NCBI RefSeq assembly: GCF_913057115.1
Contig: NZ_CAJXNN010000006.1
Location: 1-64,000 of the forward strand
DNA length: 64,000 bases
Reading direction: 5' to 3'
From: an uncultured Roseovarius sp.
Lineage (GTDB): Bacteria; Pseudomonadota; Alphaproteobacteria; Rhodobacterales; Rhodobacteraceae
A model generated the notes under the pieces. The model ran no database searches and was not told where the DNA came from. It saw only the letters and a program-made list of their open reading frames with translations. The first letter of the stretch is position 1; each line of letters opens with the position of its first letter. Positions 1-9,179 of the stretch are shown piece by piece. The translations under genes were made by a program, and so were the position numbers.

Positions 1-77
1 GTCTTGCCGTGGTCAACGTGACCAACCGTCCCGATGTTCACGTGCGGTTTCGAACGGTCAAACTTTTCCTTTGCCAT
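1..77 (-). CDS. tuf: Elongation factor Tu, N-terminal fragment
   Basis: Only the first 25 codons are inside the window; the gene runs off the left edge. The translation begins [20 protein letters not shown] and continues VDHGK, the EF-Tu N-terminus with the start of the GTPase P-loop. EF-Tu carries aminoacyl-tRNA to the ribosomal A site. It is the last gene of the str operon (rpsL-rpsG-fusA-tuf), 92 bases after fusA. Alphaproteobacteria often carry a second tuf copy elsewhere, which cannot be judged here. Confidence 0.95.
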   Translation of the reverse strand, partial: MAKEKFDRSKPHVNIGTVGHVDHGK

Positions 78-120
78 GGTATTGGCTCCCTCTTTCTTTT
101 GTCGTGCGGTGCGCGTCCCT

Positions 121-164
121 GCGCACCCTACGGGTGGGTGTAGGGTGCGCCCTCAGGGCGCACC
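121..164 (-). repeat. Overlapping inverted repeats between fusA and tuf
   Basis: Two mutually exclusive stems can form in the transcribed fusA-tuf spacer. Arm GGTGCGCCCT at 144-153 pairs with AGGGCGCACC at 155-164 (10 bp, one-base centre). The same central segment as GTAGGGTGCGC at 140-150 also pairs with GCGCACCCTAC at 121-131 (11 bp, 8-base loop). In the minus-strand RNA this gives the 1:2 versus 2:3 geometry of an attenuator or processing site. A related motif occurs at 22173-22196, so it may instead be a dispersed repeat. The base pairing is seen; any role is inference. Confidence 0.6.
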
Positions 165-169
165 GACGG

Positions 170-2287
170 TTATGCGTATTTCGCCTGAATCTCTTCCGAG
201 ATGTTCGACGGGACCGGGTCGTAATGCGAGAACTGCATCGTGAACTGCGCACGGCCCGAGGACATGGAGCGCAGCGTGTTGATGTAGCCGAACATATTGG
301 CCAGCGGCACGTTGGCGTCGATCGCGATGGCGTTGCCGCGCGGTTCCTGACCAGACACCTGGCCACGACGCGAGGTCAGGTCGCCGATGATGGAACCGGT
401 GTATTCTTCCGGCGTGATCACTTCGACCTTCATCATCGGTTCGAGCAGCTTCGCTCCGGCCTTGCGGAGACCTTCGCGCATGCACATCCGGGCGGCGATC
501 TCAAAGGCCATGACCGAGCTGTCCACGTCGTGGAACTTGCCGTCGATCAGGGCAACTTTGAAGTCGATCACGGGGAAGCCAGCCAGCGGGCCGCTATCCA
601 TGACGCTTTCGATACCTTTTTCAACACCCGGAATGTATTCCTTGGGCACCGAACCACCGACGATGCGCGACTCGAAGGAATAGCCTTCGCCCGCTTCCGT
701 GGGCGAGATGATCATCTTCACCTCGGCGAACTGACCCGAGCCACCCGACTGTTTCTTGTGGGTGTAGGTGTGTTCGATCTCGTGACCGATGGTCTCGCGA
801 TAGGCCACCTGCGGCGCGCCGATGTTCGCGTCGACCTTGAATTCGCGCTTCAGGCGGTCGACGAGAATGTCGAGGTGCAGTTCGCCCATGCCCTTCATGA
901 TGGTCTGACCGGACTCGAGGTCGGTTTCCACGCGGAAGGAGGGGTCTTCTGCGGCCAGACGCTGGAGGCCCTGGCTCATTTTTTCCTGGTCGCCTTTGGT
1001 CTTCGGTTCGACCGCGATTTCGATGACCGGGTCGGGGAAGGTCATGGTTTCCAGAACGACAGGCGCCTTGGGGTCACAGATCGTGTCACCCGTTGTGGTG
1101 TCTTTCAGGCTGGCCAGCGCGATGATGTCGCCCGCAAAGGCTTCTTCGATCTCGCTCCGGTCGTTGGAGTGCATCATCATCATACGACCGATGCGCTCTT
1201 TCTTGCCCTTGGTCGCGTTCAGGATCGTGTCACCCTTTTTCAAGGTGCCCGAGTAGATGCGCGTAAAGGTCAGCGAACCGACGAAGGGGTCGTTCATGAT
1301 CTTGAACGCCAGGCCCGAGAACGGCATTTCGTCATCTGCGCGGCGCGCGATGTTGCGGGTCTCGGTTTCGTCGTCCGGGGCGAAGCCCATGTAGTCCACC
1401 ACGTCCAGCGGGCTGGGCAGGTAGTCGATCACGGCGTTGAGAAGCGGCTGCACACCTTTGTTTTTAAAGGCAGACCCACCCAGAACAGGCACAAAGGACA
1501 TGTTCAGAGTACCCATGCGCAGAAGTTTGCGCAGGGTCGGAACGTCGGGCTCTTCGCCTTCGAGGTAGGCTTCCATCGCGTCGTCGTCTTGCTCGACGGC
1601 GTTCTCGATCATCTTGCCGCGCCACTCGTCGGCCATGTCCTTGAGTTCATCACGGATCGGGGCCTTGATCCAGGACGCGCCCAGATCTTCACCCTGCCAG
1701 AGCCACTCTTCCATGGTCACGAGGTCAATCAGACCTTCCAGATCGCTTTCAGAGCCAATCGGAATACCAACCGGAACGGCGGTCGCGCCGGTGCGGTCTT
1801 CGATCATGGTGACGCAGTTGAAGAAGTCAGCGCCGATCTTGTCCATCTTGTTGACGAAGACGATGCGCGGAACCTTGTAGCGGTCGGCCTGACGCCAGAC
1901 GGTTTCGGTCTGCGGCTCAACGCCTGCGTTACCGTCGAGAACACAAACCGCACCGTCAAGAACGGCCAAGGAACGCTCAACTTCGATGGTGAAGTCAACG
2001 TGGCCGGGGGTGTCGATGATGTTCAGACGGTGCTTTTCGGAATCGGGCTCGGTGCCATTCTCGGTGCGTTCCCAAAACGTGGTCGTCGCAGCCGAGGTGA
2101 TGGTGATGCCGCGTTCCTGCTCCTGCTCCATCCAGTCCATGGTGGCTGCACCATCGTGCACCTCACCGATGTTGTGGGACTTGCCGGTGTAAAACAGGAT
2201 GCGCTCCGAGCAGGTGGTCTTGCCTGCATCGATGTGCGCCATGATGCCGAAGTTGCGGTAGCGTTCGAGCGGATAATCGCGTGCCAT
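170..2287 (-). CDS. fusA: Elongation factor G
   Basis: 705 aa, full length. EF-G is the GTPase that drives ribosomal translocation and, with RRF, ribosome recycling. The N-terminus [16 protein letters not shown] leads into the P-loop AHIDAGKTT at residues 17-25; RGITIT (switch I), DTPGH and NKMD follow in the expected order, then domain II and the C-terminal EF-G domains IV/V. The gene lies 20 bases downstream of rpsG and upstream of tuf, the normal str operon order, and is probably co-transcribed from the promoter at 3389-3417. Confidence 0.98.
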   Translation of the reverse strand: MARDYPLERYRNFGIMAHIDAGKTTCSERILFYTGKSHNIGEVHDGAATMDWMEQEQERGITITSAATTTFWERTENGTEPDSEKHRLNIIDTPGHVDFTIEVERSLAVLDGAVCVLDGNAGVEPQTETVWRQADRYKVPRIVFVNKMDKIGADFFNCVTMIEDRTGATAVPVGIPIGSESDLEGLIDLVTMEEWLWQGEDLGASWIKAPIRDELKDMADEWRGKMIENAVEQDDDAMEAYLEGEEPDVPTLRKLLRMGTLNMSFVPVLGGSAFKNKGVQPLLNAVIDYLPSPLDVVDYMGFAPDDETETRNIARRADDEMPFSGLAFKIMNDPFVGSLTFTRIYSGTLKKGDTILNATKGKKERIGRMMMMHSNDRSEIEEAFAGDIIALASLKDTTTGDTICDPKAPVVLETMTFPDPVIEIAVEPKTKGDQEKMSQGLQRLAAEDPSFRVETDLESGQTIMKGMGELHLDILVDRLKREFKVDANIGAPQVAYRETIGHEIEHTYTHKKQSGGSGQFAEVKMIISPTEAGEGYSFESRIVGGSVPKEYIPGVEKGIESVMDSGPLAGFPVIDFKVALIDGKFHDVDSSVMAFEIAARMCMREGLRKAGAKLLEPMMKVEVITPEEYTGSIIGDLTSRRGQVSGQEPRGNAIAIDANVPLANMFGYINTLRSMSSGRAQFTMQFSHYDPVPSNISEEIQAKYA

Positions 2288-2307
2288 GGTATAAATGCCT
2301 CTAGGGT

Positions 2308-2781
<474 letters not shown>

Positions 2782-2790
2782 TTATTCCTC

Positions 2791-3162
2791 TTACTTCGGA
2801 CGCTTGGCGCCGTATTTCGAGCGGCGCTGTTTCCGATCCTTGACGCCTTGCGTGTCAAGCACACCGCGCAGGATGTGGTAGCGCACACCGGGAAGGTCTT
2901 TCACACGGCCGCCACGGATCAGGACAACCGAGTGCTCCTGAAGGTTGTGGCTTTCACCGGGGATATAGCTGATGACCTCGAAACCGTTGGTCAGGCGCAC
3001 CTTGGCAACCTTCCGCATGGCCGAGTTCGGTTTCTTCGGCGTCGTTGTATAGACGCGCGTGCAGACGCCACGCTTTTGCGGGCACCCCTGCAGGTGCATG
3101 GACTTCTGACTTCTGATTTTGGGCTGCCGCGGCTTGCGGATCAGCTGTTGGATCGTTGGCAT
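2791..3162 (-). CDS. rpsL: 30S ribosomal protein S12
   Basis: 123 aa, usual length. S12 sits at the decoding centre. The start [15 protein letters not shown] is the conserved one; an in-frame upstream extension to 3417 exists but runs through the promoter and has no S12 homology. The two positions classically mutated in streptomycin resistance are wild type: Lys43 in TPKKPNS and Lys88 in GGRVKDLPG. Asp89, the site that RimO modifies in other bacteria, is also present. First gene of the str operon, after a leader of about 220 bases. Confidence 0.98.
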   Translation of the reverse strand: MPTIQQLIRKPRQPKIRSQKSMHLQGCPQKRGVCTRVYTTTPKKPNSAMRKVAKVRLTNGFEVISYIPGESHNLQEHSVVLIRGGRVKDLPGVRYHILRGVLDTQGVKDRKQRRSKYGAKRPK

Positions 3163-3606
3163 TGGGTCTCTTTCCCCGTCTTGCAACACATGTGTCTGCA
3201 CGCAACCGCGTGCGGTTAATCTTTCAGCGTCTCGTGCGTCCACAAAACGCAAATGCCGCATTCGTTCCCATTCCGAGGTGAACGACGCGGTTGGTTCCCA
3301 GAGGATCGAGGCATGTAAAAGCGCCTGGATCTTGACCACTTCAATTTTGATATCGGCACCGGGGCGACCCCCTCGCCGGGATGAGGCGCGTATAGGGGGA
3401 GTCGCGAGGCTTGTCAACTGCCGCAGACAGGGGCTTTTTCGCCTGCGTCAACATGTTCCCAAGCCGGGTATGTACCGGCCATTTCCCCAAGCCTCAAGTC
3501 CCGATGCCTTTTGCGTAATTGGCATCCCGACGCCTGCCTTTGGCCTTGTTTGCGCCGCATGCTTTTGCCACCATGTCAGGCGACCTTTTATCTGGAGCCA
3601 ACCGCG
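3163..3606. other. Intergenic region: rpsL leader, str promoter and upstream region of the rhamnosyltransferase gene
   Basis: A 444-base divergent spacer. About 220 bases from the rpsL start to the presumed transcription start near 3382 would form an untranslated leader on the minus strand. Beyond the promoter, 3418-3606 precedes the plus-strand gene at 3607. I see no credible small gene in it; open frames there lack ribosome binding sites and family resemblance. No strong terminator or tRNA-like fold was noticed. Confidence 0.5.
3389..3417 (-). promoter_or_regulatory. Sigma70-type promoter of the str operon
   Basis: Reading the minus strand, a perfect -35 hexamer TTGACA occupies 3417-3412. 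It is followed by exactly 17 bases and a -10 hexamer TATACG at 3394-3389 (4 of 6 consensus positions). Initiation would be near 3382, about 220 bases before the rpsL start. This is the best housekeeping promoter noticed in the window and lies upstream of ribosomal genes as expected. Confidence 0.75.
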
Positions 3607-4431
3607 ATGCGTGTGATCGGACTGTGCCGGTTTTCCTACCCCGCCCTTGGCGGGTTCAAACGCATGCACGACACCGTCGAAGACCGCGAGGCTTACCTAT
3701 ATCAGCCCGAGCGCATGAACCTGCGGTTCAATCATTTCGAAACCCTCACCCTGCCGTCGATCGCTGCGCAAAAGGACCCACGCTTTACCTTTCTGATCGT
3801 CATTGGCCCGCGCATGCCCAAACCCTACCTTGACAGGCTACACGACATCACCGCACCGGTGAAACAGATCAAGATCGTCGAGATGGAGCCGTTCAAGCAC
3901 CGCTATGCGATGCAGGCGGCGATCAAGGAAGAACTGGGCGAGGACACCGAGGAATCCCTGCAATTCCGTCTGGATGACGATGATGCGGTGGGCCTGAATT
4001 TCGTCCGGGCGATCCGCCGTCTGGCCGGTCGGTCCGCCCCCATGCGGCAACCGTGGAAGAACATGGTCTTTGAATTCTCCAGCGGCTACGAAGCCCAGCT
4101 ATCGCCCGAGGGTATCCGCCTGCGCGAGGTGCAAATCCCCTTTCTGGCCTGTGGGCTGGCGGCCCTTTTCAAGCCCGGTGCGAAAAAGACCATCATGAAT
4201 TTCGGGCATCACAAATTGCATGAAACCATGCCGACGCTGATCGACCCGGGTATGCCGATGTATATCCGCGCGGTGCACGACGACAACGACTCCAAAGCGT
4301 CGCACCGCAAGGACAAGCCCGCGCCGGCCACCGCTGAACAGCTTGACCTGCTGCGCGAAAAATTCAACGTGGACGCGGCCCATGTGAAAAGCGTGTTTGG
4401 CGACCAAGCTGTGCTTCGCGATACAGCATGA
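3607..4431 (+). CDS. Putative rhamnosyltransferase family protein
   Basis: 274 aa from MRVIGLCRFSYPALGGFK. The start is chosen because this N-terminus is typical of the family annotated as putative rhamnosyl transferase (Pfam Rhamno_transf) in Rhodobacteraceae; upstream in-frame codons lack that resemblance. An acidic motif in RLDDDDAVG resembles the DxD sugar-nucleotide and metal site of GT-A glycosyltransferases. No signal peptide is evident, so a cytosolic role in surface glycan or glycoconjugate synthesis is likely. The donor and acceptor cannot be told. Its last 68 bases overlap the convergent DMT transporter gene. Confidence 0.75.
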   Translation: MRVIGLCRFSYPALGGFKRMHDTVEDREAYLYQPERMNLRFNHFETLTLPSIAAQKDPRFTFLIVIGPRMPKPYLDRLHDITAPVKQIKIVEMEPFKHRYAMQAAIKEELGEDTEESLQFRLDDDDAVGLNFVRAIRRLAGRSAPMRQPWKNMVFEFSSGYEAQLSPEGIRLREVQIPFLACGLAALFKPGAKKTIMNFGHHKLHETMPTLIDPGMPMYIRAVHDDNDSKASHRKDKPAPATAEQLDLLREKFNVDAAHVKSVFGDQAVLRDTA

Positions 4432-5266
4432 AAAGGCCCGACCCCACCACGATGACCGCGCCCACAAGGGTAATCGGCTCGGGCCATTCGTCAAAGACCA
4501 GCCAGCCCAGCAAAAGCGCCCAGATCAGGCCAGTGTAACGGAAGGGCGCGATAAAGCTGATCTCGCCCACCCGCATCACCATGATCGAAAAGAGATACCC
4601 GCCGATGATCATCACCGCCGCCCCGATGGTCAGCCCATAGGCGCGCAGATCCATCGGCGCCCAGTCGATGGTCAGGCTCGCCACCCCGAAAAACACCATG
4701 ATCGAGATGGAGGTGATGAAGGTCACCAACATCGACGGCGTTTCCTTGGATAGCCGTCGGGTGGCAAGGTCACGCAGGGTGACAAAGCCCACGGCGGCCA
4801 GCACGTAAAGCGAATAGATCGTGAAATCCTCGGCGCCCGGCCGCACGATCAGCATGACTCCGACGAACCCGATCAGGATCGCCGACATCCGCCGCCAGCC
4901 GATAGGATCACCGAAAAAAAGGGCGGCAGCCAGCGTGATCGTCAGCGGCAGCGCCTGCAAGATCGCGGTGACATTGGCGATGGGCATGTTGAACAAGGCG
5001 GTGAGAAAGAAATAGGCCGCTCCGATTTCACCCACCATGCGCAGGGCGATACTGCCGGCATCGCGGCGCGAAACCTTCGCCACCAAGGCCCCCATCCACC
5101 ACGCCACCACGCCTACGGCGATGGTGGTAAATATCCCGCGCAGGAACAGCACCTGGAACAACGGGATTTCCCCGGCCAGCGCCTTCATGAAGGTGTCGTT
5201 GATGGTAAAGCTGGCCATGGAGGCCATCATCAAAAGCGCACCGGTCAGATTGTCGGATCGTGCCAT
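4364..5266 (-). CDS. DMT superfamily (EamA) transporter
   Basis: 300 aa, about ten hydrophobic segments arranged as two EamA repeats, the architecture of drug/metabolite exporters. Start MARSDNLTGALLMMASMASF; the first membrane helix begins about residue 8. The second repeat includes FIAPFRYTGLIWALLLGWL, as in RarD/YdcZ-like exporters. Substrate unknown. The C-terminal coding end overlaps the 3' end of the plus-strand rhamnosyltransferase gene by 68 bases. It may be read from the cysQ side, separated by the palindrome pair at 5351-5395. Confidence 0.85.
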   Translation of the reverse strand: MARSDNLTGALLMMASMASFTINDTFMKALAGEIPLFQVLFLRGIFTTIAVGVVAWWMGALVAKVSRRDAGSIALRMVGEIGAAYFFLTALFNMPIANVTAILQALPLTITLAAALFFGDPIGWRRMSAILIGFVGVMLIVRPGAEDFTIYSLYVLAAVGFVTLRDLATRRLSKETPSMLVTFITSISIMVFFGVASLTIDWAPMDLRAYGLTIGAAVMIIGGYLFSIMVMRVGEISFIAPFRYTGLIWALLLGWLVFDEWPEPITLVGAVIVVGSGLFMLYREAQLGRQTRFSHGPRPR

Positions 5267-5350
5267 CGGGGGTCCAGGGTTGGTAATGTCCGGCCATTAG
5301 ACCCGGATCACACGCCCCGGCAAGCCCATTCGCGACATAGGAGCGAGGGC

Positions 5351-5395
5351 CAATCCCCTTCGAAGGGGATTGCAAGCGGTTTCCAAACCGCTTGC
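5351..5395. repeat. Tandem palindromes between cysQ and the DMT gene
   Basis: Two abutting palindromes. The first is a perfect 22-base palindrome (5351-5372, half-site CAATCCCCTTC). The second has 11-base arms GCAAGCGGTTT and AAACCGCTTGC around CC (5372-5395). They share base 5372. Placed 3' of cysQ on the minus strand, they could act as a terminator or RNA-stability element, but no clear U-tract follows. The same layout recurs at 7961, 11435 and 22205. Confidence 0.7.
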
Positions 5396-5399
5396 CCGC

Positions 5400-6176
5400 T
5401 CAGGCCAGCGCTTTGAGGATGTCGCGGTGCAGGGCAGGGTTCGCCGCGACCACCCCGTTCAACAACGGCTCGGTGTTGTTGAAGCGCAGCGGCTGGCCGG
5501 TTCGGTCACTGGTCACCGCCCCCGCCTCGCGCAGGATCAGGTCACCGGCTGCGATATCCCATTCCCAACTGCGGCGCAGGGTCAGCATGGCGTCATAGCG
5601 CCCTTCGGCCACAAGGCTCAGCCGGTAGGCCAAGGATGGCCGGTGCGAGCGGCGCACATCCGGCACGCGCCCACCTTTCCAGTTCTTCGCGTCAAGATTG
5701 GGCTTGGCGGCCATGAAATGCGCGCCGGGCAGCCTGTCGCGCGCGCTCACCGTGATCGGGGCACCATTCAAACTCGCCCCCTGCCCCTTTGCCGCGGCAT
5801 AAAGCTTATCGCGCAAGGGAAGGTAGATCACCGCCGCCGTCACGATACCTTTCTCGGCCACGGCCAGCGAATGCGCCCATGTGGCCGAGCCTTCGATGAA
5901 GCTCCGCGTGCCGTCGATGGGGTCGATAATGAACACATGCTCACGCCCCAATCGCCCCGCGCCATCCTCGGTTTCTTCCGACAACCAGCCGTAGCCGGGC
6001 CTAGCTGCGCGCAAATCACGCTCCAGCATGTCGTTCACCGCCATATCCGCCTCGGTCACCGGGCCGAGACCACCGGGTTTGTCCCAGCGTTTGGCGCTTT
6101 CACCGGTGTACCGCGTGGCGATCTCGCCCGCCTCGCGGGCGGCGTCTATCAGGAGGGACAGATCACTCGCCGGCAA
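5400..6176 (-). CDS. cysQ: 3'(2'),5'-bisphosphate nucleotidase, inositol monophosphatase family
   Basis: 258 aa. Metal-dependent phosphatase; CysQ removes the 3'-phosphate of PAP formed during sulfate assimilation. Family motifs are complete: LSEE at 65-68, IDPIDGT at 84-90 and WEWDIAAGD at 204-212, which together bind the catalytic metals. CysQ is preferred over inositol-1-phosphatase because of the overall sequence style and WEWDIAAGD, but substrate cannot be proven by eye. The start codon lies within the 3' end of pmbA (14-base overlap), so the two are translationally linked. Confidence 0.85.
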   Translation of the reverse strand: MPASDLSLLIDAAREAGEIATRYTGESAKRWDKPGGLGPVTEADMAVNDMLERDLRAARPGYGWLSEETEDGAGRLGREHVFIIDPIDGTRSFIEGSATWAHSLAVAEKGIVTAAVIYLPLRDKLYAAAKGQGASLNGAPITVSARDRLPGAHFMAAKPNLDAKNWKGGRVPDVRRSHRPSLAYRLSLVAEGRYDAMLTLRRSWEWDIAAGDLILREAGAVTSDRTGQPLRFNNTEPLLNGVVAANPALHRDILKALA

Positions 6177-7509
6177 GGGTCAACCCCTCGACCAGAAGCG
6201 AGGGCACCACCCGGCTGAGCCACGGGCGCGCATCATTCGCGGGCGTCATCCGGCGCAGCATCTCGGGCAGCGACCCGGCGATGGTGATCTCGTTCACCGG
6301 ATGCAACACCTCGCCATTTTCCACCCAGAAACCGCTGGCCCCGCGTGAATAGTCGCCCGTGTTGGGGTTGATCGTCGCCCCGATCATCGAGGTCACAATC
6401 AAACCCGTCCCCATCTGCGCGATCAAATCCTCGCGGCTGGCCTCCCCTTGAGTCAGCGCCACGTTCCACGTCCCCGGACTGGGCGGCGACGAAGCCCCGC
6501 GCTTGGCGTTGCCGGTGCTTTCCATCTCAAGTTTGCGGGCATTGGCCAAATCCAGCGTCCAGCCTTTCAGAACCCCGTCCTCCACCAAGGCCCGCTTGCG
6601 GGTGGGCAAACCTTCCGCATCGAAGGGCCGCGAGGCCATGGCGCGCGCACGGTGCGGGTCTTCGATCAGTGACAGGCCCTTGGGCAAAACCTCCTCGCCC
6701 AGCTTGTTCAGCAGCCACGACGACCCGCGTGCAATCGCCGACCCATTGCTGGCGGCAAGCAGGTGACCGATGAGCGACGATGCAATGCGTTCGTCAAACA
6801 GAACCGGATAGGCACCGGTGCGCGGCTTGCGCGCGCCAATCAAGCTGACGGCGCGTTCGCCTGCGGTCCGGCCGATATCTTCGGCATCGCGCAGATCGGC
6901 CTGAAAAATTCGGCTGTCGCCATCGTGATCCCGCTCCATCCCTGTGCCTTCCCCGGCAATCGCGACACAGCCCAGCGCCCGGTCGGTTCGCCTGTAGCCC
7001 CCGGAAAAGCCGTTCGTCGCGGCCATGTAGATTTCCCGCGCGGAATAGCCCGCGCTGGCCGACTGCACCTGCGTCACGCCCTCAACCGCTTGCGCCGCCG
7101 CCTCGGCGCGGCGGGCATCCTCCTGCAAGGCCTCTGGCGCGGGCTCGGGGCTGTCATCGGCCAGTTCCAAGGCCGCGACATCCCAATCCTGCACCAACTG
7201 CGAAGGCTCGGCCAAACCGATGTAAGGGTCTTCCGGGGCTTCGCGGGCCATGGCCACCGCCCGCTCGGCCAGCGCCGTGATGGTCTCTGGCCGCTCATCC
7301 GACGACGACACGCAGGCCTGCCGCTGCCCGACCAGAACGCGCAGGCCCAAATCCACGCCCTCGGCACGCTCGGCCTGTTCCAACTCACCGCCGCGCACGT
7401 CGATACTCAAGGACGTACCGCGCACCGCCATCGCATCGGCCGTCTCGGCCCCGGCCTTGCGGGCCGCCTCCAAAAGCGCGTGGGTGAGATCATCCAAAGG
7501 TCGGGTCAT
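6163..7509 (-). CDS. pmbA: TldE/PmbA family metalloprotease subunit
   Basis: 448 aa, normal length. TldE (PmbA) pairs with TldD to form a heterodimeric protease that degrades unfolded peptides and, in enterobacteria, matures microcin B17 and processes CcdA. This subunit lacks the HExxxH motif, as expected, because the zinc site is on TldD. The C-terminal GATINPNTGDYSRGASGFW is a family signature. Its partner tldD is also in this window at 20746, about 13 kb away and on the other strand. No RiPP precursor cluster is recognisable nearby. Confidence 0.93.
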   Translation of the reverse strand: MTRPLDDLTHALLEAARKAGAETADAMAVRGTSLSIDVRGGELEQAERAEGVDLGLRVLVGQRQACVSSSDERPETITALAERAVAMAREAPEDPYIGLAEPSQLVQDWDVAALELADDSPEPAPEALQEDARRAEAAAQAVEGVTQVQSASAGYSAREIYMAATNGFSGGYRRTDRALGCVAIAGEGTGMERDHDGDSRIFQADLRDAEDIGRTAGERAVSLIGARKPRTGAYPVLFDERIASSLIGHLLAASNGSAIARGSSWLLNKLGEEVLPKGLSLIEDPHRARAMASRPFDAEGLPTRKRALVEDGVLKGWTLDLANARKLEMESTGNAKRGASSPPSPGTWNVALTQGEASREDLIAQMGTGLIVTSMIGATINPNTGDYSRGASGFWVENGEVLHPVNEITIAGSLPEMLRRMTPANDARPWLSRVVPSLLVEGLTLAGE

Positions 7510-7672
7510 AGGCTGGCCTCCTGTTGCCGGCTAAGGAGGTAGCCCTTGGCCTGACCGGGCGCAAGGGCAGGTGGCCTCGACCGACCACCCGAAGAAGGAC
7601 AGTTGACGCATTGCGGTTCGCACGAGTAGCGTAAAACCTCATTTCACGTGTTAACAGTTCACCGGAGTTGTC

Positions 7673-7933
7673 ATGTCCAAATATTTCGCACTTACTGCCG
7701 CAGCGTCGCTGGCCGCCGCTCTTGCCTTTACCCCCGCGCCTGCCCTTGCCGGCGATGCCACCATGGCCCGCTCGGACGGGACTCAATTGAAAATCAAATG
7801 CCGTGGCTCGGGCTGCACCGTGCGCGGCAAAAACCCGGGCGGCAAATGGGGCGTCGTGGAAAAAGGCCCGGGCGGAAGCAAGAACTTCAAGAAACTGAAA
7901 GCCAAATACGAAGGTATGGGCTTCTCGGATTAA
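7673..7933 (+). CDS. Small secreted protein of unknown function
   Basis: 86 aa. The N-terminus has a clear Sec signal peptide (residues 1 to about 26, ending APALAG). The mature part is about 60 residues, Gly/Lys-rich and basic, with two cysteines in KCRGSGCTVRG that could form a disulfide. The ribosome binding site CGGAG lies 8 bases before ATG. A GTTAAC site at 7650-7655 lies in the upstream region. It is divergent from pmbA. I do not recognise a family; periplasmic or exported location is the only supported statement. Confidence 0.75.
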   Translation: MSKYFALTAAASLAAALAFTPAPALAGDATMARSDGTQLKIKCRGSGCTVRGKNPGGKWGVVEKGPGGSKNFKKLKAKYEGMGFSD

Positions 7934-7960
7934 GCCGGGCCCAAAGCCGTAGAAAGGCAA

Positions 7961-8009
7961 CAAGCAATTTCGAAATTGCTTGGGCAAGGATTTTCGAAAA
8001 TCCTTGCCC
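7961..8009. repeat. Tandem perfect palindromes, probable bidirectional terminator
   Basis: Two perfect palindromes centred on TTCGAA: 22 bases at 7961-7982 (half-site CAAGCAATTTC) and 28 bases at 7982-8009 (half-site GGGCAAGGATTTTC), sharing base 7982. They sit between two convergent genes ending at 7933 (plus) and 8019 (minus), a natural place for a bidirectional terminator. On the plus strand CCCCTTT follows. The paired layout matches three other intergenic loci in the window. Confidence 0.75.
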
Positions 8010-8018
8010 CCTTTACCT

Positions 8019-9179
8019 TCACCGCTCCAAATACCCTGCCGCGTGCCGCCCCGCCCACATCCCGGTGGCAAGGCAGGCAGTCAAAAGATAGCCGCCCGTC
8101 GGGGCCTCCCAATCCAGCATTTCGCCCGCCGCGAAAGTGCCCGGGCGGTCGCGTAGCATAAGGCCTTCATCCAAGGCTTCGAACCGCAGACCGCCAGCGG
8201 TGGAAATCGCCTCGTCCATCGGGCGGGGGCCTTGGTGGGCAATCGGCAGCGCCTTGAGCAGTGGGGCCAGATCATCAGGCAAGGGGCGGGCGAATTCCAT
8301 CAAAAGCGCCTGTTTCACCGGGTCCAGTTTCAACGCCTTGCGCAGATAGTTCTTGAGGCTCTCTTTGCCGCGTCGCCGGGTCAACTTTTGGCGCAGCGCC
8401 TCAAGCGTAAAATCGGGCAGTAGATCAAGGGAAAGCGGCGCGCCTTCGCGCAAGGCTTTGGACACCGCGTAGATACCGCCGCCTTCTATTCCGCGCTGGG
8501 AAATGACGACCTCGCCACGCGACAAGGCCTGTCCGGCCAGAAGCGCCACGCCCTTGACCGGCATGCCAAAATGCCGACGCATGTGATCGGACCACGCTAC
8601 CGCAAACCCCATGTTGGCCGGCTCGAAAGGCGCTACCGCCTCCTGCATGTGCCCGGCCCAGGCACCGTCTGATCCCAGCCGCGCCCAACTGGCCCCACCA
8701 CAGGCCAGTACGGTGACATCAGGCCTCAACACCTGCCGCCCCTCGGGCGTATCCATCAAAACGGTCTCGCCATCCCACCCGGCCCAGCGCCAGCGGCGGT
8801 GCAGAGTCACGCCCCGCCCCTCCAATCGCGCCAGCCACGCCCGCAAAAGCGGGGAGCCTTTCATCGCCTTGGGAAAGACGCGCCCTGTGCTTCCGGCAAA
8901 CAGAGGCTGACCCAAACTTTCGGCCCATGCCATCACCTCACGCGGGCCAAAGGCCTCAAGCATAGGGCGCAACACAGTTGCCGCCTCCCCATAGGCGGCA
9001 ATGAAATCCTCGAAGCCTTCATCTTTCGTCAGGTTCAGCCCGGATTTTCCCGCCATCAGGAACTTGCGTGCGGGTGACGGCTTGGCCTCGGCCACGGTCA
9101 CGTCATGGCCCGCCTGCACCAAAGCCTCCGCCGCCATCAACCCGGCGGGCCCTGCCCCGATGATCAAGGGATGACTCAT
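8019..9179 (-). CDS. NAD(P)/FAD-dependent oxidoreductase (TIGR03862-like, HI0933 family)
   Basis: 386 aa flavoprotein. A Rossmann dinucleotide motif IIGAGPAGLMAAEAL lies at residues 6-20. KFLMAGKSGLNLTKDE matches the HI0933-like/TIGR03862 group of BaiN-type flavoproteins, and a C-terminal FAD segment GTFAAGEMLDWEAPTGGY follows. The physiological substrate is unknown for this subfamily. Its stop overlaps nothing on the convergent side; its start overlaps the stop of the 179-aa membrane protein gene by 4 bases (ATGA), suggesting co-transcription with that gene and mscS. Confidence 0.85.
   Translation of the reverse strand: MSHPLIIGAGPAGLMAAEALVQAGHDVTVAEAKPSPARKFLMAGKSGLNLTKDEGFEDFIAAYGEAATVLRPMLEAFGPREVMAWAESLGQPLFAGSTGRVFPKAMKGSPLLRAWLARLEGRGVTLHRRWRWAGWDGETVLMDTPEGRQVLRPDVTVLACGGASWARLGSDGAWAGHMQEAVAPFEPANMGFAVAWSDHMRRHFGMPVKGVALLAGQALSRGEVVISQRGIEGGGIYAVSKALREGAPLSLDLLPDFTLEALRQKLTRRRGKESLKNYLRKALKLDPVKQALLMEFARPLPDDLAPLLKALPIAHQGPRPMDEAISTAGGLRFEALDEGLMLRDRPGTFAAGEMLDWEAPTGGYLLTACLATGMWAGRHAAGYLER

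Noticed and set aside
2791..3417. N-terminally extended S12 beginning at 3417
   Set aside because: The extension would start inside the -35 element of the promoter and has no homology; the conserved S12 start is at 3162.
6163..7933. A RiPP biosynthesis cluster formed by TldE and the small protein
   Set aside because: No modification enzyme, leader motif or exporter is present nearby, and the small protein has an ordinary Sec signal.
7961..8009. Transposon ends or attachment site at the palindrome pairs
   Set aside because: No transposase, integrase or target-site duplication is seen around any of the pairs.
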